A DNA stretch of 64,000 bases from CALGLS01 sp965222105 (GTDB lineage Bacteria > Bacteroidota > Bacteroidia > Chitinophagales > Saprospiraceae), in assembly GCA_965222105.1 (NCBI GenBank), contig CBDCTQ010000038.1, forward strand, positions 1-64,000. Reading direction: 5' to 3'. The notes below the pieces were generated by a model. It ran no database searches. It had not been told where the DNA came from and saw nothing but the letters and a program-made list of their open reading frames with translations. Below, one piece after another: positions 36,456-43,856 of the stretch. Each line of letters begins with the position of its first letter. Positions within the stretch are counted from its first letter, which is position 1. Both the position numbers and the translations under genes were made by a program.

Positions 36456-37046
36456 ATGAAAACGCTGAACCATTTCACGCTCCCCATCAAGGGGCTAAAA
36501 ATGGGCATGCATCAGTTTGATTTTCAGGTAGATAGCGCCTTTTTCAGCCATTTTGAAAATTCGACCATCCGGGAAGGAACCTTCGACGTCCGGCTTCAAT
36601 TCGACAAGCGGGCCGATATGTTCGTCCTCGATTTTGAATTTTCCGGCAAGGTAAACACCGCTTGCGACCGCTGTCTGGCCAATATCCACCTTCCGGTAAA
36701 TGGCACCGCACAGGTCATGGTCAAATTTGCAGAAGCAGAACAACCGACCAGCCGACCCGGCAGCAGCGTCGACCCAATGAAGGCGGGCTGGGAAGAAAAC
36801 GATATTTGGTACATCTCCAAAAATCAACACGAACTGAACGTGGCCAAACACGTCTACGAATTTATCACCCTGGCCCTGCCACTGATAAAAACCTACGACT
36901 GCCACAACGACGAGCATGCCCCCTGCGATTCCGAGATGCTGAAATATCTCAATACTCAAACCATCAGCCAGGACGAATCGACTTCCAATCCCTTTGTGGA
37001 TGCACTTAAAAATTTTAAAACAAAATCAGCCGATAAAGGCTCGTAA
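36456..37046 (+). CDS. yceD: DUF177/YceD family protein
   Basis: The 196-residue product has the CDRC motif in VNTACDRCLANIHLPV, followed by W-containing DIWYISKNQHELNVAKHVYEFITLALPL and a second Cys-containing loop (CHNDEHAPCDSEML), the pattern of the YceD/DUF177 family. In many bacteria this gene lies just before rpmF and is linked to 23S rRNA accumulation or ribosome assembly. Here rpmF begins 13 bp downstream, so the classical pair is intact. No signal peptide is present; the protein is cytoplasmic. Confidence 0.88.
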   Translation: MKTLNHFTLPIKGLKMGMHQFDFQVDSAFFSHFENSTIREGTFDVRLQFDKRADMFVLDFEFSGKVNTACDRCLANIHLPVNGTAQVMVKFAEAEQPTSRPGSSVDPMKAGWEENDIWYISKNQHELNVAKHVYEFITLALPLIKTYDCHNDEHAPCDSEMLKYLNTQTISQDESTSNPFVDALKNFKTKSADKGS

Positions 37047-37059
37047 ATAAATTGTTATC

Positions 37060-37254
37060 ATGGCACATCCAAAGTCAAGAATTTCAAAACAACGAAAAAG
37101 AAAACGCCGAACCCATCTGAAGGCTCCTATTCCTCAGATTGCTACCTGCAAAACCACAGGAGAGCAACACATATATCATCGTGCCTATTGGGTCGATGGC
37201 AATATGTATTACCGCGGGCAGGTGGTCATCCAGGCAGTTGAAGACGTCGAATAG
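37060..37254 (+). CDS. rpmF: Ribosomal protein L32
   Basis: A 64-residue basic protein with the L32 start MAHPKSRISKQRKRKRRTH and the conserved CKTTGEQHIYHRAYW segment. Only one Cys is present, so this is the zinc-free form and not a CxxC zinc-ribbon form. It follows yceD by 13 bp and ends before a terminator. Confidence 0.95.
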   Translation: MAHPKSRISKQRKRKRRTHLKAPIPQIATCKTTGEQHIYHRAYWVDGNMYYRGQVVIQAVEDVE

Positions 37255-37276
37255 CGTTCGGCCAACGAAAGTCACC

Positions 37277-37313
37277 AAAAGCTCCCATAACAACAACTAT
37301 GCGGAGCTTTTTA
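37277..37313 (+). terminator. Intrinsic terminator after rpmF
   Basis: Stem AAAAGCTCC/GGAGCTTTT with an inner CATA/TATG extension around ACAACAAC, followed by TTATTT. It ends the yceD-rpmF operon and precedes ridA. Confidence 0.8.
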
Positions 37314-37351
37314 TTTGGCACCAACCCTCCTCGCCACCAACCTAACACACC

Positions 37352-37744
37352 ATGAAAAAAATAATTAAAACCGATCAGGCCCCTGCCCCCGTAGGCCCGT
37401 ACAATCAGGCCGTACTGTTCAGCACAAAAGATAGCGGCACCCTCTACGTCTCCGGCCAAATCGCCATCGATCCGGCCACTGGCAACCTGGTGATGGACTC
37501 CATAGAGGCAGAAACTCATCAGGTGCTCAAAAATGTGGGTGCCATCCTCCGCGCGGCCGGCCTCGACTACGAAGATGTGTTCAAATGCAGCGTATTTGTC
37601 AAAGACATGAACCTGTACAGCCGCATCAATGCCGTCTATGCCGAATACTTCGCCGAAGACACCGCCCCCGCCCGCGAACTGGTGGAAGTGGCCAACCTTC
37701 CAAAATTTGTCAACATTGAAATTTCGGCAATAGCCGGAAGGTGA
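37352..37744 (+). CDS. ridA: RidA family enamine/imine deaminase
   Basis: A 130-residue cytoplasmic protein of the RidA (YjgF/YER057c/UK114) family that hydrolyses reactive 2-aminoacrylate and related imines from PLP enzymes. Family landmarks are APVGPYNQAV, LYVSGQIAIDPATGNLV, the YEDVFKCSVFVKDM segment and PARELVEVANLPK, which includes the catalytic Arg; the C-terminus is VNIEISAIAG. Length is normal. The stop codon lies inside a 30-bp segment duplicated 186 bp downstream around a dispersed repeat. Confidence 0.93.
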   Translation: MKKIIKTDQAPAPVGPYNQAVLFSTKDSGTLYVSGQIAIDPATGNLVMDSIEAETHQVLKNVGAILRAAGLDYEDVFKCSVFVKDMNLYSRINAVYAEYFAEDTAPARELVEVANLPKFVNIEISAIAGR

Positions 37745-37947
37745 GGAAAAGATTAATTTATGAGTGTGTGACATACCGCCGGCCGGCAGGCGGGTTAGCG
37801 GAGCATCGCGGTTGCAAACCTGCCGGCCGGCAGGTGGGCCGCGACGAACGGCGTCTGCACAGAGATTTTCTCTGTGAATCTTTGTTCCTTCGTGTCTTTG
37901 TGGTAAAGGCCGCAGCGAGCCGGAAGGTGAGGAAGAGATTAATTTAT
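37732..37947 (+). repeat. 30-bp direct repeats flanking dispersed repeat copy 3
   Basis: 37732-37761 and 37918-37947 are the same 30-mer (starting AGCCGGAAGGTGAGGA) with one mismatch. The first copy contains the end of ridA. The sequence between them is the dispersed element, so the duplication either accompanied its arrival or arose by local recombination. Confidence 0.75.
37762..37919 (+). repeat. Dispersed intergenic repeat, copy 3 (right end missing)
   Basis: Left end GAGTGTGTGACA as in copy 1, and interior TTCGTGTCTTTGTGGTAAAG as in copy 1. It also holds an inverted repeat (CCGGCCGGCAGG-type arms around GCGGTTGCAAACC). The expected TGTCACGCACTC right end is replaced by the 30-bp duplication of the ridA end. 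Confidence 0.65.
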
Positions 37948-38004
37948 TATGGGAATCAGGGTTTGGCCATTACATTTCTTGAGCAGCCAGATATCAGGCC
38001 AAGC

Positions 38005-38120
38005 CACTCGCATTAATTGCGTTTGAGGGCAGTCTGACCTCTGACAGTCCCGCTGTGGCGGGAACGATCTGACTTCTGACCGCTCAAAAGAGAATTTAAC
38101 CCCTGATTCGCATTTATTAT
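38005..38120 (+). repeat. Second dispersed repeat family, copy A
   Basis: It contains GTCTGACCTCTGACA, then a CCCGCTGTGGCGGG hairpin and CTGACTTCTGACC, and ends with AGAATTTAACCCCTGATTCG. The last segment, reverse-complemented, matches the left end of 61738-61872. There is no coding capacity; it sits immediately upstream of trpS. Confidence 0.55.
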
Positions 38121-38152
38121 TCATTTCTGTAACGTCAATCAATAATCAATAA

Positions 38153-39154
38153 ATGAAACAAGTCCTCTCCTGTATCCAACCGACCGGCAGCATGCATTTT
38201 GGCAACTACTTCGGTGCCACCAAAAATTGGGTAGACCTACAGAAGGATTATGACTGTATATACGGTATTGTAGATTACCACGCCATGACGATGCCGTACA
38301 ACCCCATCAAATTGCGCGAAAGCGTTTGGGACCTCGTCTTCAACCTACTGGCTGTGGGCATACGCCCCGAAAACCTGTTTGTGCAATCGCTGATCCCCGA
38401 ACACGCTGAACTATCCTGGATATTTAGTTGTTTTTGTTCGCATGGTCAGTTGAGCCGGATGACGCAGTTCAAAGACAAATCATCCCAATCAGGTGAGCAG
38501 GCCGAGGGATTCATCTCAGCGGGTTTGTTTGGCTACCCCGTATTGCAGGCCGCCGACATCCTCATCTATCGGGCTGATTATGTACCCGTCGGAAAAGATC
38601 AGGAGCAACACCTCGAGCTTTCGCGAAATATTGCGCAGCGATTCAACGCTCAGGTGGGCAAGGAATACTTCGTGTTGCCGGAGATACTTTTCAGCGAAAC
38701 GCCGAGGATAGCTTCCACTGCCGACCCCACCCGCAAGATGAGTAAAAGTGCCGGCGATAAACACGCCATCTCCGTTTTCGCCGACGAAGCTCGCATCCGC
38801 AAACAAATACGATCGGCCGTAACCGACACCGGCGACACCCCCGCCGACGAAATGAGTCCCGGAGTGGCCAACCTCTTCAAAATGCTCAAGGCCAGCGGCC
38901 AACAAGATGCACACGACCACCTCCTGCAAACCTACCACAACGGCAGCCTTCAGTACTCTGCCCTCAAAGACGCCACCGCCGACGGACTGGTTGCCCTAAG
39001 CCAACAGTTCACCCAACGCAAAGCCGAACTGCTGGCCGACAAAAAAGAAGTGAAAAATAAAATTAAGGCAGCTTCCGCCGAAATACGAAAACGAGCCCAA
39101 CAAACCGTCCGCGAAGTAAAGGAACTGACGGGCCTGCTCAACGTGAAAATGTGA
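38153..39154 (+). CDS. trpS: Tryptophan-tRNA ligase
   Basis: Class I aminoacyl-tRNA synthetase charging tRNA-Trp. The HIGH-type signature is in QPTGSMHFGNYFG (residues about 9-21) and the KMSKS loop is at PTRKMSKSAGD (about 198). Other family text: DYHAMTMPYNP, LFGYPVLQAADILIYRADYVPVGKDQEQHLEL. At 333 residues it is a normal bacterial TrpRS. The start at 38153 directly precedes the conserved KQVLSCIQPTG. The FAH-family gene follows after only 4 bp. Confidence 0.97.
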   Translation: MKQVLSCIQPTGSMHFGNYFGATKNWVDLQKDYDCIYGIVDYHAMTMPYNPIKLRESVWDLVFNLLAVGIRPENLFVQSLIPEHAELSWIFSCFCSHGQLSRMTQFKDKSSQSGEQAEGFISAGLFGYPVLQAADILIYRADYVPVGKDQEQHLELSRNIAQRFNAQVGKEYFVLPEILFSETPRIASTADPTRKMSKSAGDKHAISVFADEARIRKQIRSAVTDTGDTPADEMSPGVANLFKMLKASGQQDAHDHLLQTYHNGSLQYSALKDATADGLVALSQQFTQRKAELLADKKEVKNKIKAASAEIRKRAQQTVREVKELTGLLNVKM

Positions 39155-39158
39155 TCAG

Positions 39159-39791
39159 ATGAAAATAATCTGCATAGGCCGCAACTACATCGACCACGCC
39201 AAAGAGCTGAACAATCCGGTTCCGAAGAAACCCCTCGTATTTATGAAGCCCCCGTCAGCCCTGCTGGTCAACAACAAACCATTGTACTACCCCGAATTCA
39301 CCAACGACCTCCACCACGAAGTAGAAGTAGTGTTGAAGATCGCCAAAAACGGCCGCCACGTCCAACCCGAATTCGCCAAAGACTATGTAGAAGAGATTGC
39401 CCTCGGCATTGACTTTACAGCAAGAGACATCCAAAGCCAATGCAAGGCCAAAGGCCACCCCTGGGAGATCGCCAAAGCCTTTGATGGGTCGGCCGTGTTG
39501 AGTCCCTTCGTCCCCCTCTCCGCCTTCAACCGCAATGCCATCGAATTTCGGCTCGACAAAAACGGCACTCCCGCCCAGGAAGGCAACACCAAAGACCTTA
39601 TATTCTCCTTTGAAGCCATCATCAGCTACGTCTCCCAATTTTTCAAACTTCAAATGGGAGACCTCCTCTACACCGGCACCCCCGCCGGCGTCGGCCCCGT
39701 GCAAATAGGCGACCAACTGGAAGGATACCTTTTCCCGAAAGGAAAACCCAAAACACAGGTTCCTCCTATTTTTTATTGTGAGATTAAATGA
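39159..39791 (+). CDS. Fumarylacetoacetate hydrolase family protein
   Basis: Single-domain FAH-fold protein of 210 residues. Visible family features: MKIICIGRNYIDHAKEL at the start, KPPSALL, the metal-binding acidic residues in HHEVEVVLKI, GIDFTARDIQ, KAFDGSAVLSPFVPL, and YTGTPAGVGPV near the end. Members hydrolyse or decarboxylate acylpyruvate-type substrates (fumarylpyruvate, oxaloacetate, 2-hydroxyhepta-2,4-dienedioate). It is probably translated with trpS (4-bp gap). The exact substrate is not determinable here. The tandem array starts just after its stop. Confidence 0.88.
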   Translation: MKIICIGRNYIDHAKELNNPVPKKPLVFMKPPSALLVNNKPLYYPEFTNDLHHEVEVVLKIAKNGRHVQPEFAKDYVEEIALGIDFTARDIQSQCKAKGHPWEIAKAFDGSAVLSPFVPLSAFNRNAIEFRLDKNGTPAQEGNTKDLIFSFEAIISYVSQFFKLQMGDLLYTGTPAGVGPVQIGDQLEGYLFPKGKPKTQVPPIFYCEIK

Positions 39792-39815
39792 ATCTGGTAG
39801 CAGCAATGCCCTCAT

Positions 39816-40592
39816 CGGCAGCAGATGCACACATTGGCGGCAGCGCGTAGCGATGCGCCCATTGGTAGCAACGCGTAGCGATGCACCCATTGGTAGCAGC
39901 GCGTAGCGATGCACCCATTGGTAGCAGCGCGTAGCGATGCACCCATTGGTAGCACCGCGTAGCGATGCACCCATTGGTAGCAACGCGTAGCGATGCACCC
40001 ATTGTAGCAGCGCGTAGCGATGCACCCATTGGTAGCAGCGCGTGTAGCGATGCACCCATTGGTAGCAGCGCGTAGCGATGCACCCATTGTAGCAGCGCGT
40101 AGCGATGCACCCATTGGTAGCAGCGCGTAGCGATGCACCCATTGGTAGCAGCGCGTAGCGATGCACCCATTGGTAGCAGCGCGTAGCGATGCACCCATTG
40201 GTAGCAGCGCGTAGCGATGCACCCATTGGTAGCAGCGCGTAGCGATGCACCCATTGGTAGCAGCGCGTAGCGATGCACCCATTGGTAGCAGCGCGTAGCG
40301 ATGCACCCATTGTAGCAGCGCGTAGCGATGCACCCATTGTAGCAGCGCGTAGCGATGCACCCATTGTAGCAGCGCGTAGCGATGCACCCATTGGTAGCAG
40401 CGCGTAGCGATGCACCCATTGGTAGCAGCGCGTAGCGATGCACCCATTGTAGCAGCGCGTAGCGATGCACCCATTGGTAGCAGCGCGTGTAGCGATGCAC
40501 CCATTGGTAGCAGCGCGTAGCGATGCGCCCATTGGTAGCAACGCGTGTAGCGATGCACCCATTGGTAGCAGCGCGTAGCGATGCACCCATTG
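39816..40592 (+). repeat. 28-bp intergenic tandem array, about 28 copies
   Basis: The unit begins GTAGCAGCGCGTAGCGATGC and ends ACCCATTG (28 bp). Most copies are identical. Some lose one G (27 bp, ATTGTAGC) and three gain GT (30 bp, CGCGTGTAGCG); the first copy is degenerate. No spacers intervene, so it is not CRISPR. Because 28 is not a multiple of 3, all three minus frames stay open and yield long spurious ORFs. It fills the gap between the FAH gene and metK. Confidence 0.92.
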
Positions 40593-40620
40593 ATCTCTGG
40601 AAAACAAATCAAACCCACAG

Positions 40621-40651
40621 TTGATAACCCCAAAAACAATGATTAACTTTG
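40621..40651 (+). promoter_or_regulatory. metK promoter
   Basis: TTG at 40621-40623, a 20-nt spacer and TAACTTTG at 40644-40651 (exact -7). The leader to the ATG at 40704 is only about 45 nt and no SAM riboswitch is visible in it. Confidence 0.6.
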
Positions 40652-40703
40652 CGGCAAATTTTTCGTACACCCATTTTAATCTAAAAATCCGCCAAAACAA
40701 ACT

Positions 40704-41960
40704 ATGCCATATCTATTCACCTCCGAATCCGTATCAGAAGGACATCCCGACAAAGTCGCCGATCAAATATCCGACGCCATCCTTGACGCTTTCCTCTCGA
40801 AAGATCCCCATTCCAAAGTAGCTTGTGAAACCCTCGTCACCACGGGGCTCGCCGTCGTGTCGGGTGAGGTACGATCAAAAGCCTATGTCGACGTGCAGAA
40901 TACCGTCCGGGAAGTCATTAAAAAGATCGGTTACACCAAATCCGAATACCAGTTCGATGCCGACTCCTGTGGCGTCATCTCCGCCATCCACGAACAGTCG
41001 CCCGACATCGCACAGGGAGTCGACGTGGGTAAAAAAGCCAACGAACAAGGTGCCGGCGACCAGGGCATGATGTTCGGATACGCCACCAACGAAACCAGCA
41101 ACTACATGCCTCTCCCCCTCCAGATATCGCATATGTTGCTGGAAGAGCTGGCGGCCATACGCCGTGCCGGCCGCCAGATGAAATACCTCCGCCCCGACTC
41201 CAAATCGCAGGTGACCATTGAATACAGCGACAACCACAAGCCCCTCCGAGTCGACACCATCGTCATCTCTACCCAACACGATGATTTCGGACGGGAAAAG
41301 AAAATGCTGGCCACCATCAAAAAAGACGTCAAAGACATACTCCTGCCACGGGTATTGAAAAAATTACCTGCCAGGGTGAGAAAATTATTTGACAACCGAT
41401 ACAAGCTCCACGTCAACCCCACCGGCAAATTCGTCATTGGCGGCCCCCATGGCGACACCGGCCTTACCGGACGTAAGATCATTGTTGATACCTACGGTGG
41501 ATTTGGTGCTCACGGCGGCGGGGCCTTCTCTGGAAAGGACTCCTCCAAAGTGGACCGTTCGGCAGCCTACGCCACTCGCCACATGGCCAAAAACATCGTC
41601 GCTGCCGGCCTGGCCGACCAGTGTCTCGTACAGGTGGCCTATGCCATCGGGGTAGCCAAACCTGTGGGATTGTATCTCAATACTTATGGCACCGCCAAGA
41701 TTGACTTGACGGATGGCGCCATCGCACGGAAGATGGAAACACTCTTCGACATGCGGCCCGCCGCCATCGTCAAACGATTTGGCCTGACCAATCCGATCTT
41801 TTCCGAAACGGCTGCTTATGGCCACATGGGTCGTAAGCCCGGCAAAAAAACCGTAGTCATCGGCCAAAACGGCAATAGCAAAAAAGTAACCGTAGAAACT
41901 TTTACCTGGGAAAAACTGGACATGGTCGATGCCATCCGAAAGGCATTTAAGTTGAAATAG
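40704..41960 (+). CDS. metK: S-adenosylmethionine synthase
   Basis: Makes S-adenosylmethionine from methionine and ATP in the cytoplasm. Landmarks: FTSESVSEGHPDKVADQISDA (ATP-binding His), GAGDQGMMFGYAT, then GPHGDTGLTGRKIIVDTYGG and GGGAFSGKDSSKVDRSAAY, the P-loop-like motif. Its 418 residues are slightly longer than the roughly 385 of enterobacteria, as usual in Bacteroidota. It has its own promoter; the AI-2E family permease gene overlaps its stop by 1 bp (TAGTG). Confidence 0.97.
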   Translation: MPYLFTSESVSEGHPDKVADQISDAILDAFLSKDPHSKVACETLVTTGLAVVSGEVRSKAYVDVQNTVREVIKKIGYTKSEYQFDADSCGVISAIHEQSPDIAQGVDVGKKANEQGAGDQGMMFGYATNETSNYMPLPLQISHMLLEELAAIRRAGRQMKYLRPDSKSQVTIEYSDNHKPLRVDTIVISTQHDDFGREKKMLATIKKDVKDILLPRVLKKLPARVRKLFDNRYKLHVNPTGKFVIGGPHGDTGLTGRKIIVDTYGGFGAHGGGAFSGKDSSKVDRSAAYATRHMAKNIVAAGLADQCLVQVAYAIGVAKPVGLYLNTYGTAKIDLTDGAIARKMETLFDMRPAAIVKRFGLTNPIFSETAAYGHMGRKPGKKTVVIGQNGNSKKVTVETFTWEKLDMVDAIRKAFKLK

Positions 41961-43009
41961 TGCAAGCACAAAAAACCGCGGCTTATGTGATCATCATTTC
42001 CTTTGCCATCGCTCTGCTGGTCATTGGAAAGCCGTTTTTGGTGCCGCTGTTTGTGGCCATTGTCATCTGGTATCTCATCAATTCGATCAATGAATACCTC
42101 CGGCGCAATCATTGGGTTCAACAATATGTGCCCAACTGGTTGTCGATCCTCTTTTCCGCCATCCTGATCGTGGCCTTCCTATTTTTTCTGGGCAACCTGA
42201 TCGCGCAAAACATCGAACAGATGCGACAGCAGGCCCCCGCCTACCGCGTCAACATCGAACAACAACTCCAACGAATACTGGCTCTCGTAGGTCTCGAAAA
42301 CCAGTACAACCTCCAAAGCGTCGCTACAGAGCTCAACCTCAACGAATACCTCCGTCGGCTCATCAACTCCATCACCGGCACTGCGCAGCGGTTTGTACTC
42401 ATATTAATCTATGTGATATTTTTACTGATCGAGCAAGACACGTTTCCACGAAAACTCGCGGCCCTTTCCTGGTCGAAAGAGCGAAAGGAAAATTTCAAAA
42501 GGATTTTAAATCAGATCAACCAGGCCAGCCGCACTTACATTGCAGTCAAGTTTGGCGCAAGCCTGCTCACCGGCGTGTTGAGTTTTGGCGTCATGTATTT
42601 TGTGGGAGTTGACTTTCCGGTTTTTTGGGCCTTCCTGATATTTTTGTTGAACTTCATCCCGACGGTGGGCTCTATTGTCGCCACGGCATTTCCATCTCTG
42701 GTAGCACTGGTGCAATTCGATACCCTGGCGCCGTTTTTCATCGTTTTGATTGGCATCATCGGCATTCAACTGTTGATCGGCAGTTTTCTCGAACCCCGCC
42801 TGCTGGGGCACTCACTCAACATCAGCCCCTTTGTCATCGTGCTGTCGTTGGTGCTGTGGGGATTGATCTGGGGAGTCGTGGGCATGTTGTTGTGCGTGCC
42901 GCTCACGGTCATACTGATCATCGTACTGGCACAGTTTCCCACCACCCGTCCGGTGGCTATACTCCTGTCGAAAAACGGGAAAGTCGGTAAGGCTACGGAC
43001 AAGCGCTGA
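41960..43009 (+). CDS. AI-2E family (PerM-type) membrane transporter
   Basis: A 349-residue polytopic protein with about eight hydrophobic segments and the family's conserved middle and end: NFIPTVGSIVATAFPSLVAL, LIGSFLEPRLLGHSLNISPFVIVLSLVLWG and GMLLCVPLTVILIIVL. Members export small solutes or quorum molecules or work as Na+/H+ antiporters; the substrate is unknown. The start is GTG at 41960, overlapping the metK stop (TAGTG), so translation is coupled to metK. Its 3' end overlaps the convergent secreted-protein gene by 17 bp. Confidence 0.88.
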   Translation: MQAQKTAAYVIIISFAIALLVIGKPFLVPLFVAIVIWYLINSINEYLRRNHWVQQYVPNWLSILFSAILIVAFLFFLGNLIAQNIEQMRQQAPAYRVNIEQQLQRILALVGLENQYNLQSVATELNLNEYLRRLINSITGTAQRFVLILIYVIFLLIEQDTFPRKLAALSWSKERKENFKRILNQINQASRTYIAVKFGASLLTGVLSFGVMYFVGVDFPVFWAFLIFLLNFIPTVGSIVATAFPSLVALVQFDTLAPFFIVLIGIIGIQLLIGSFLEPRLLGHSLNISPFVIVLSLVLWGLIWGVVGMLLCVPLTVILIIVLAQFPTTRPVAILLSKNGKVGKATDKR

Positions 43010-43565
43010 AGTTGGCATCGCCCAGTTTCACCCCGATGAAATTGATGCCGGTGGTTTCTTCATACACCGTGACTATGATGTTGTCGACCGAACCGTTTTG
43101 AGGAGCGATGGAATAGTCTTCGGATGCAAACCGCCAGCAAAAGTCGTTTTGGCAATAGGAAAGCATATCGAGTATTATTTGCCGGATCACCACCAGATCG
43201 ATCGTAGTCACCGTACCGGAAAGGTTCATATCTGCTGCCAAATACACAAAAGGATTGGGTGCCGAGGGACTCACTATTTCGAGGATCCCCGTCAGGATAT
43301 CTAGGGTGGTAATGCCTACGGGCGAGTTGTCGTCGTATTGAGGAGTAACGGTATAGGTCACTCCATTTGATAGGTTGTCGAAGAAGTATTGTCCTTCGCT
43401 ATTGGTGTAGGTTTCCGCTTCAAAATTGGGAGCAGAAAGGAGGACCAGTACGCCCTCCATTGGCTGGTGGTTGGCACAGCGTACGGTGCCGGAAAGGCTG
43501 GCTTGCGCCAAAACAGAGGAAGAGAAAAACAGGCACAGGCCCAACAGGGTAATCAGTCGACTCAT
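42993..43565 (-). CDS. Secreted protein with carboxypeptidase-regulatory-like and dockerin-like domains
   Basis: The start at 43565 gives MSRLITLLGLCLFFSSSVLAQ, a clear signal peptide; the upstream extension to 43640 has no support. Residues about 22-100 resemble a CarboxypepD_reg/SdrD-B-like domain (SLSGTVRCANHQPMEGVLVLLS, EGQYFFDNLSNGVTYTV). Residues about 105-140 contain YLAADMNLSGTVTTIDLVVIRQIIL, a dockerin-like or EF-hand-like calcium loop followed by a helix; the end is IGVKLGDANFSACP. No T9SS sorting domain is present. The 190-residue protein could be a partner for cohesin-like domains in the neighbouring large proteins, but this is inference. The gene is convergent with the permease gene and overlaps it by 17 bp. 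Confidence 0.75.
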   Translation of the reverse strand: MSRLITLLGLCLFFSSSVLAQASLSGTVRCANHQPMEGVLVLLSAPNFEAETYTNSEGQYFFDNLSNGVTYTVTPQYDDNSPVGITTLDILTGILEIVSPSAPNPFVYLAADMNLSGTVTTIDLVVIRQIILDMLSYCQNDFCWRFASEDYSIAPQNGSVDNIIVTVYEETTGINFIGVKLGDANFSACP

Positions 43566-43609
43566 GTCATGGGTTTTAAGAAAGTGACGCTTTGCTATCG
43601 GGCGGTGGG

Positions 43610-43640
43610 TAAAGATACACATAACCCGGCAAAAACTCAA
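43610..43640 (-). promoter_or_regulatory. Promoter of the dockerin-like secreted protein gene
   Basis: On the minus strand TTG (43638-43640), a 20-nt spacer and TATCTTTA (43610-43617), one mismatch from TAnnTTTG. Confidence 0.45.
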
Positions 43641-43682
43641 CTGCCCTGTGGCTCGTTTTATGACAATAGCATAAAAAAAACA

Positions 43683-43836
43683 GAGTGCGTGACAAAATCG
43701 CTGCGGCTTTTACCACAAAGACACGAAGAAACAAAGATTCACAAAGAATATCTCTGTGCGGGCGTCGTTCGTCGCGGTTTGCAACCGCGATGCTCCGCTA
43801 GCCCGTCTGGCCGCCGGACAGGTATGTCACGCAATC
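43683..43836 (-). repeat. Dispersed intergenic repeat, copy 4 (opposite orientation)
   Basis: Ends GAGTGCGTGACA and TGTCACGCAATC. The interior TTTACCACAAAGACACGAAG is the reverse complement of the right-hand part of copies 1 and 3, so the element lies in the other orientation. It contains GCGGTTTGCAACCGC and CCCGTCTGGCCGCCGG, also seen in copies 2 and 3. Confidence 0.7.
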
Positions 43837-43856
43837 AAATTTTTATACTCAAGCCC

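Noticed and set aside
39816..40592. CRISPR array
   Set aside because: Units are directly abutting with no unique spacers and no cas genes are nearby.
39255..40700. Minus-strand ORFs of 268-481 codons across the 28-bp array
   Set aside because: A 28-bp unit keeps all frames open and cycles through them; the products are pure repeats (CIATRCYQWVHRYA type) without start signals or family features.
40652..40703. SAM riboswitch before metK
   Set aside because: The leader after the predicted start is only about 45 nt and shows no SAM-aptamer stems.
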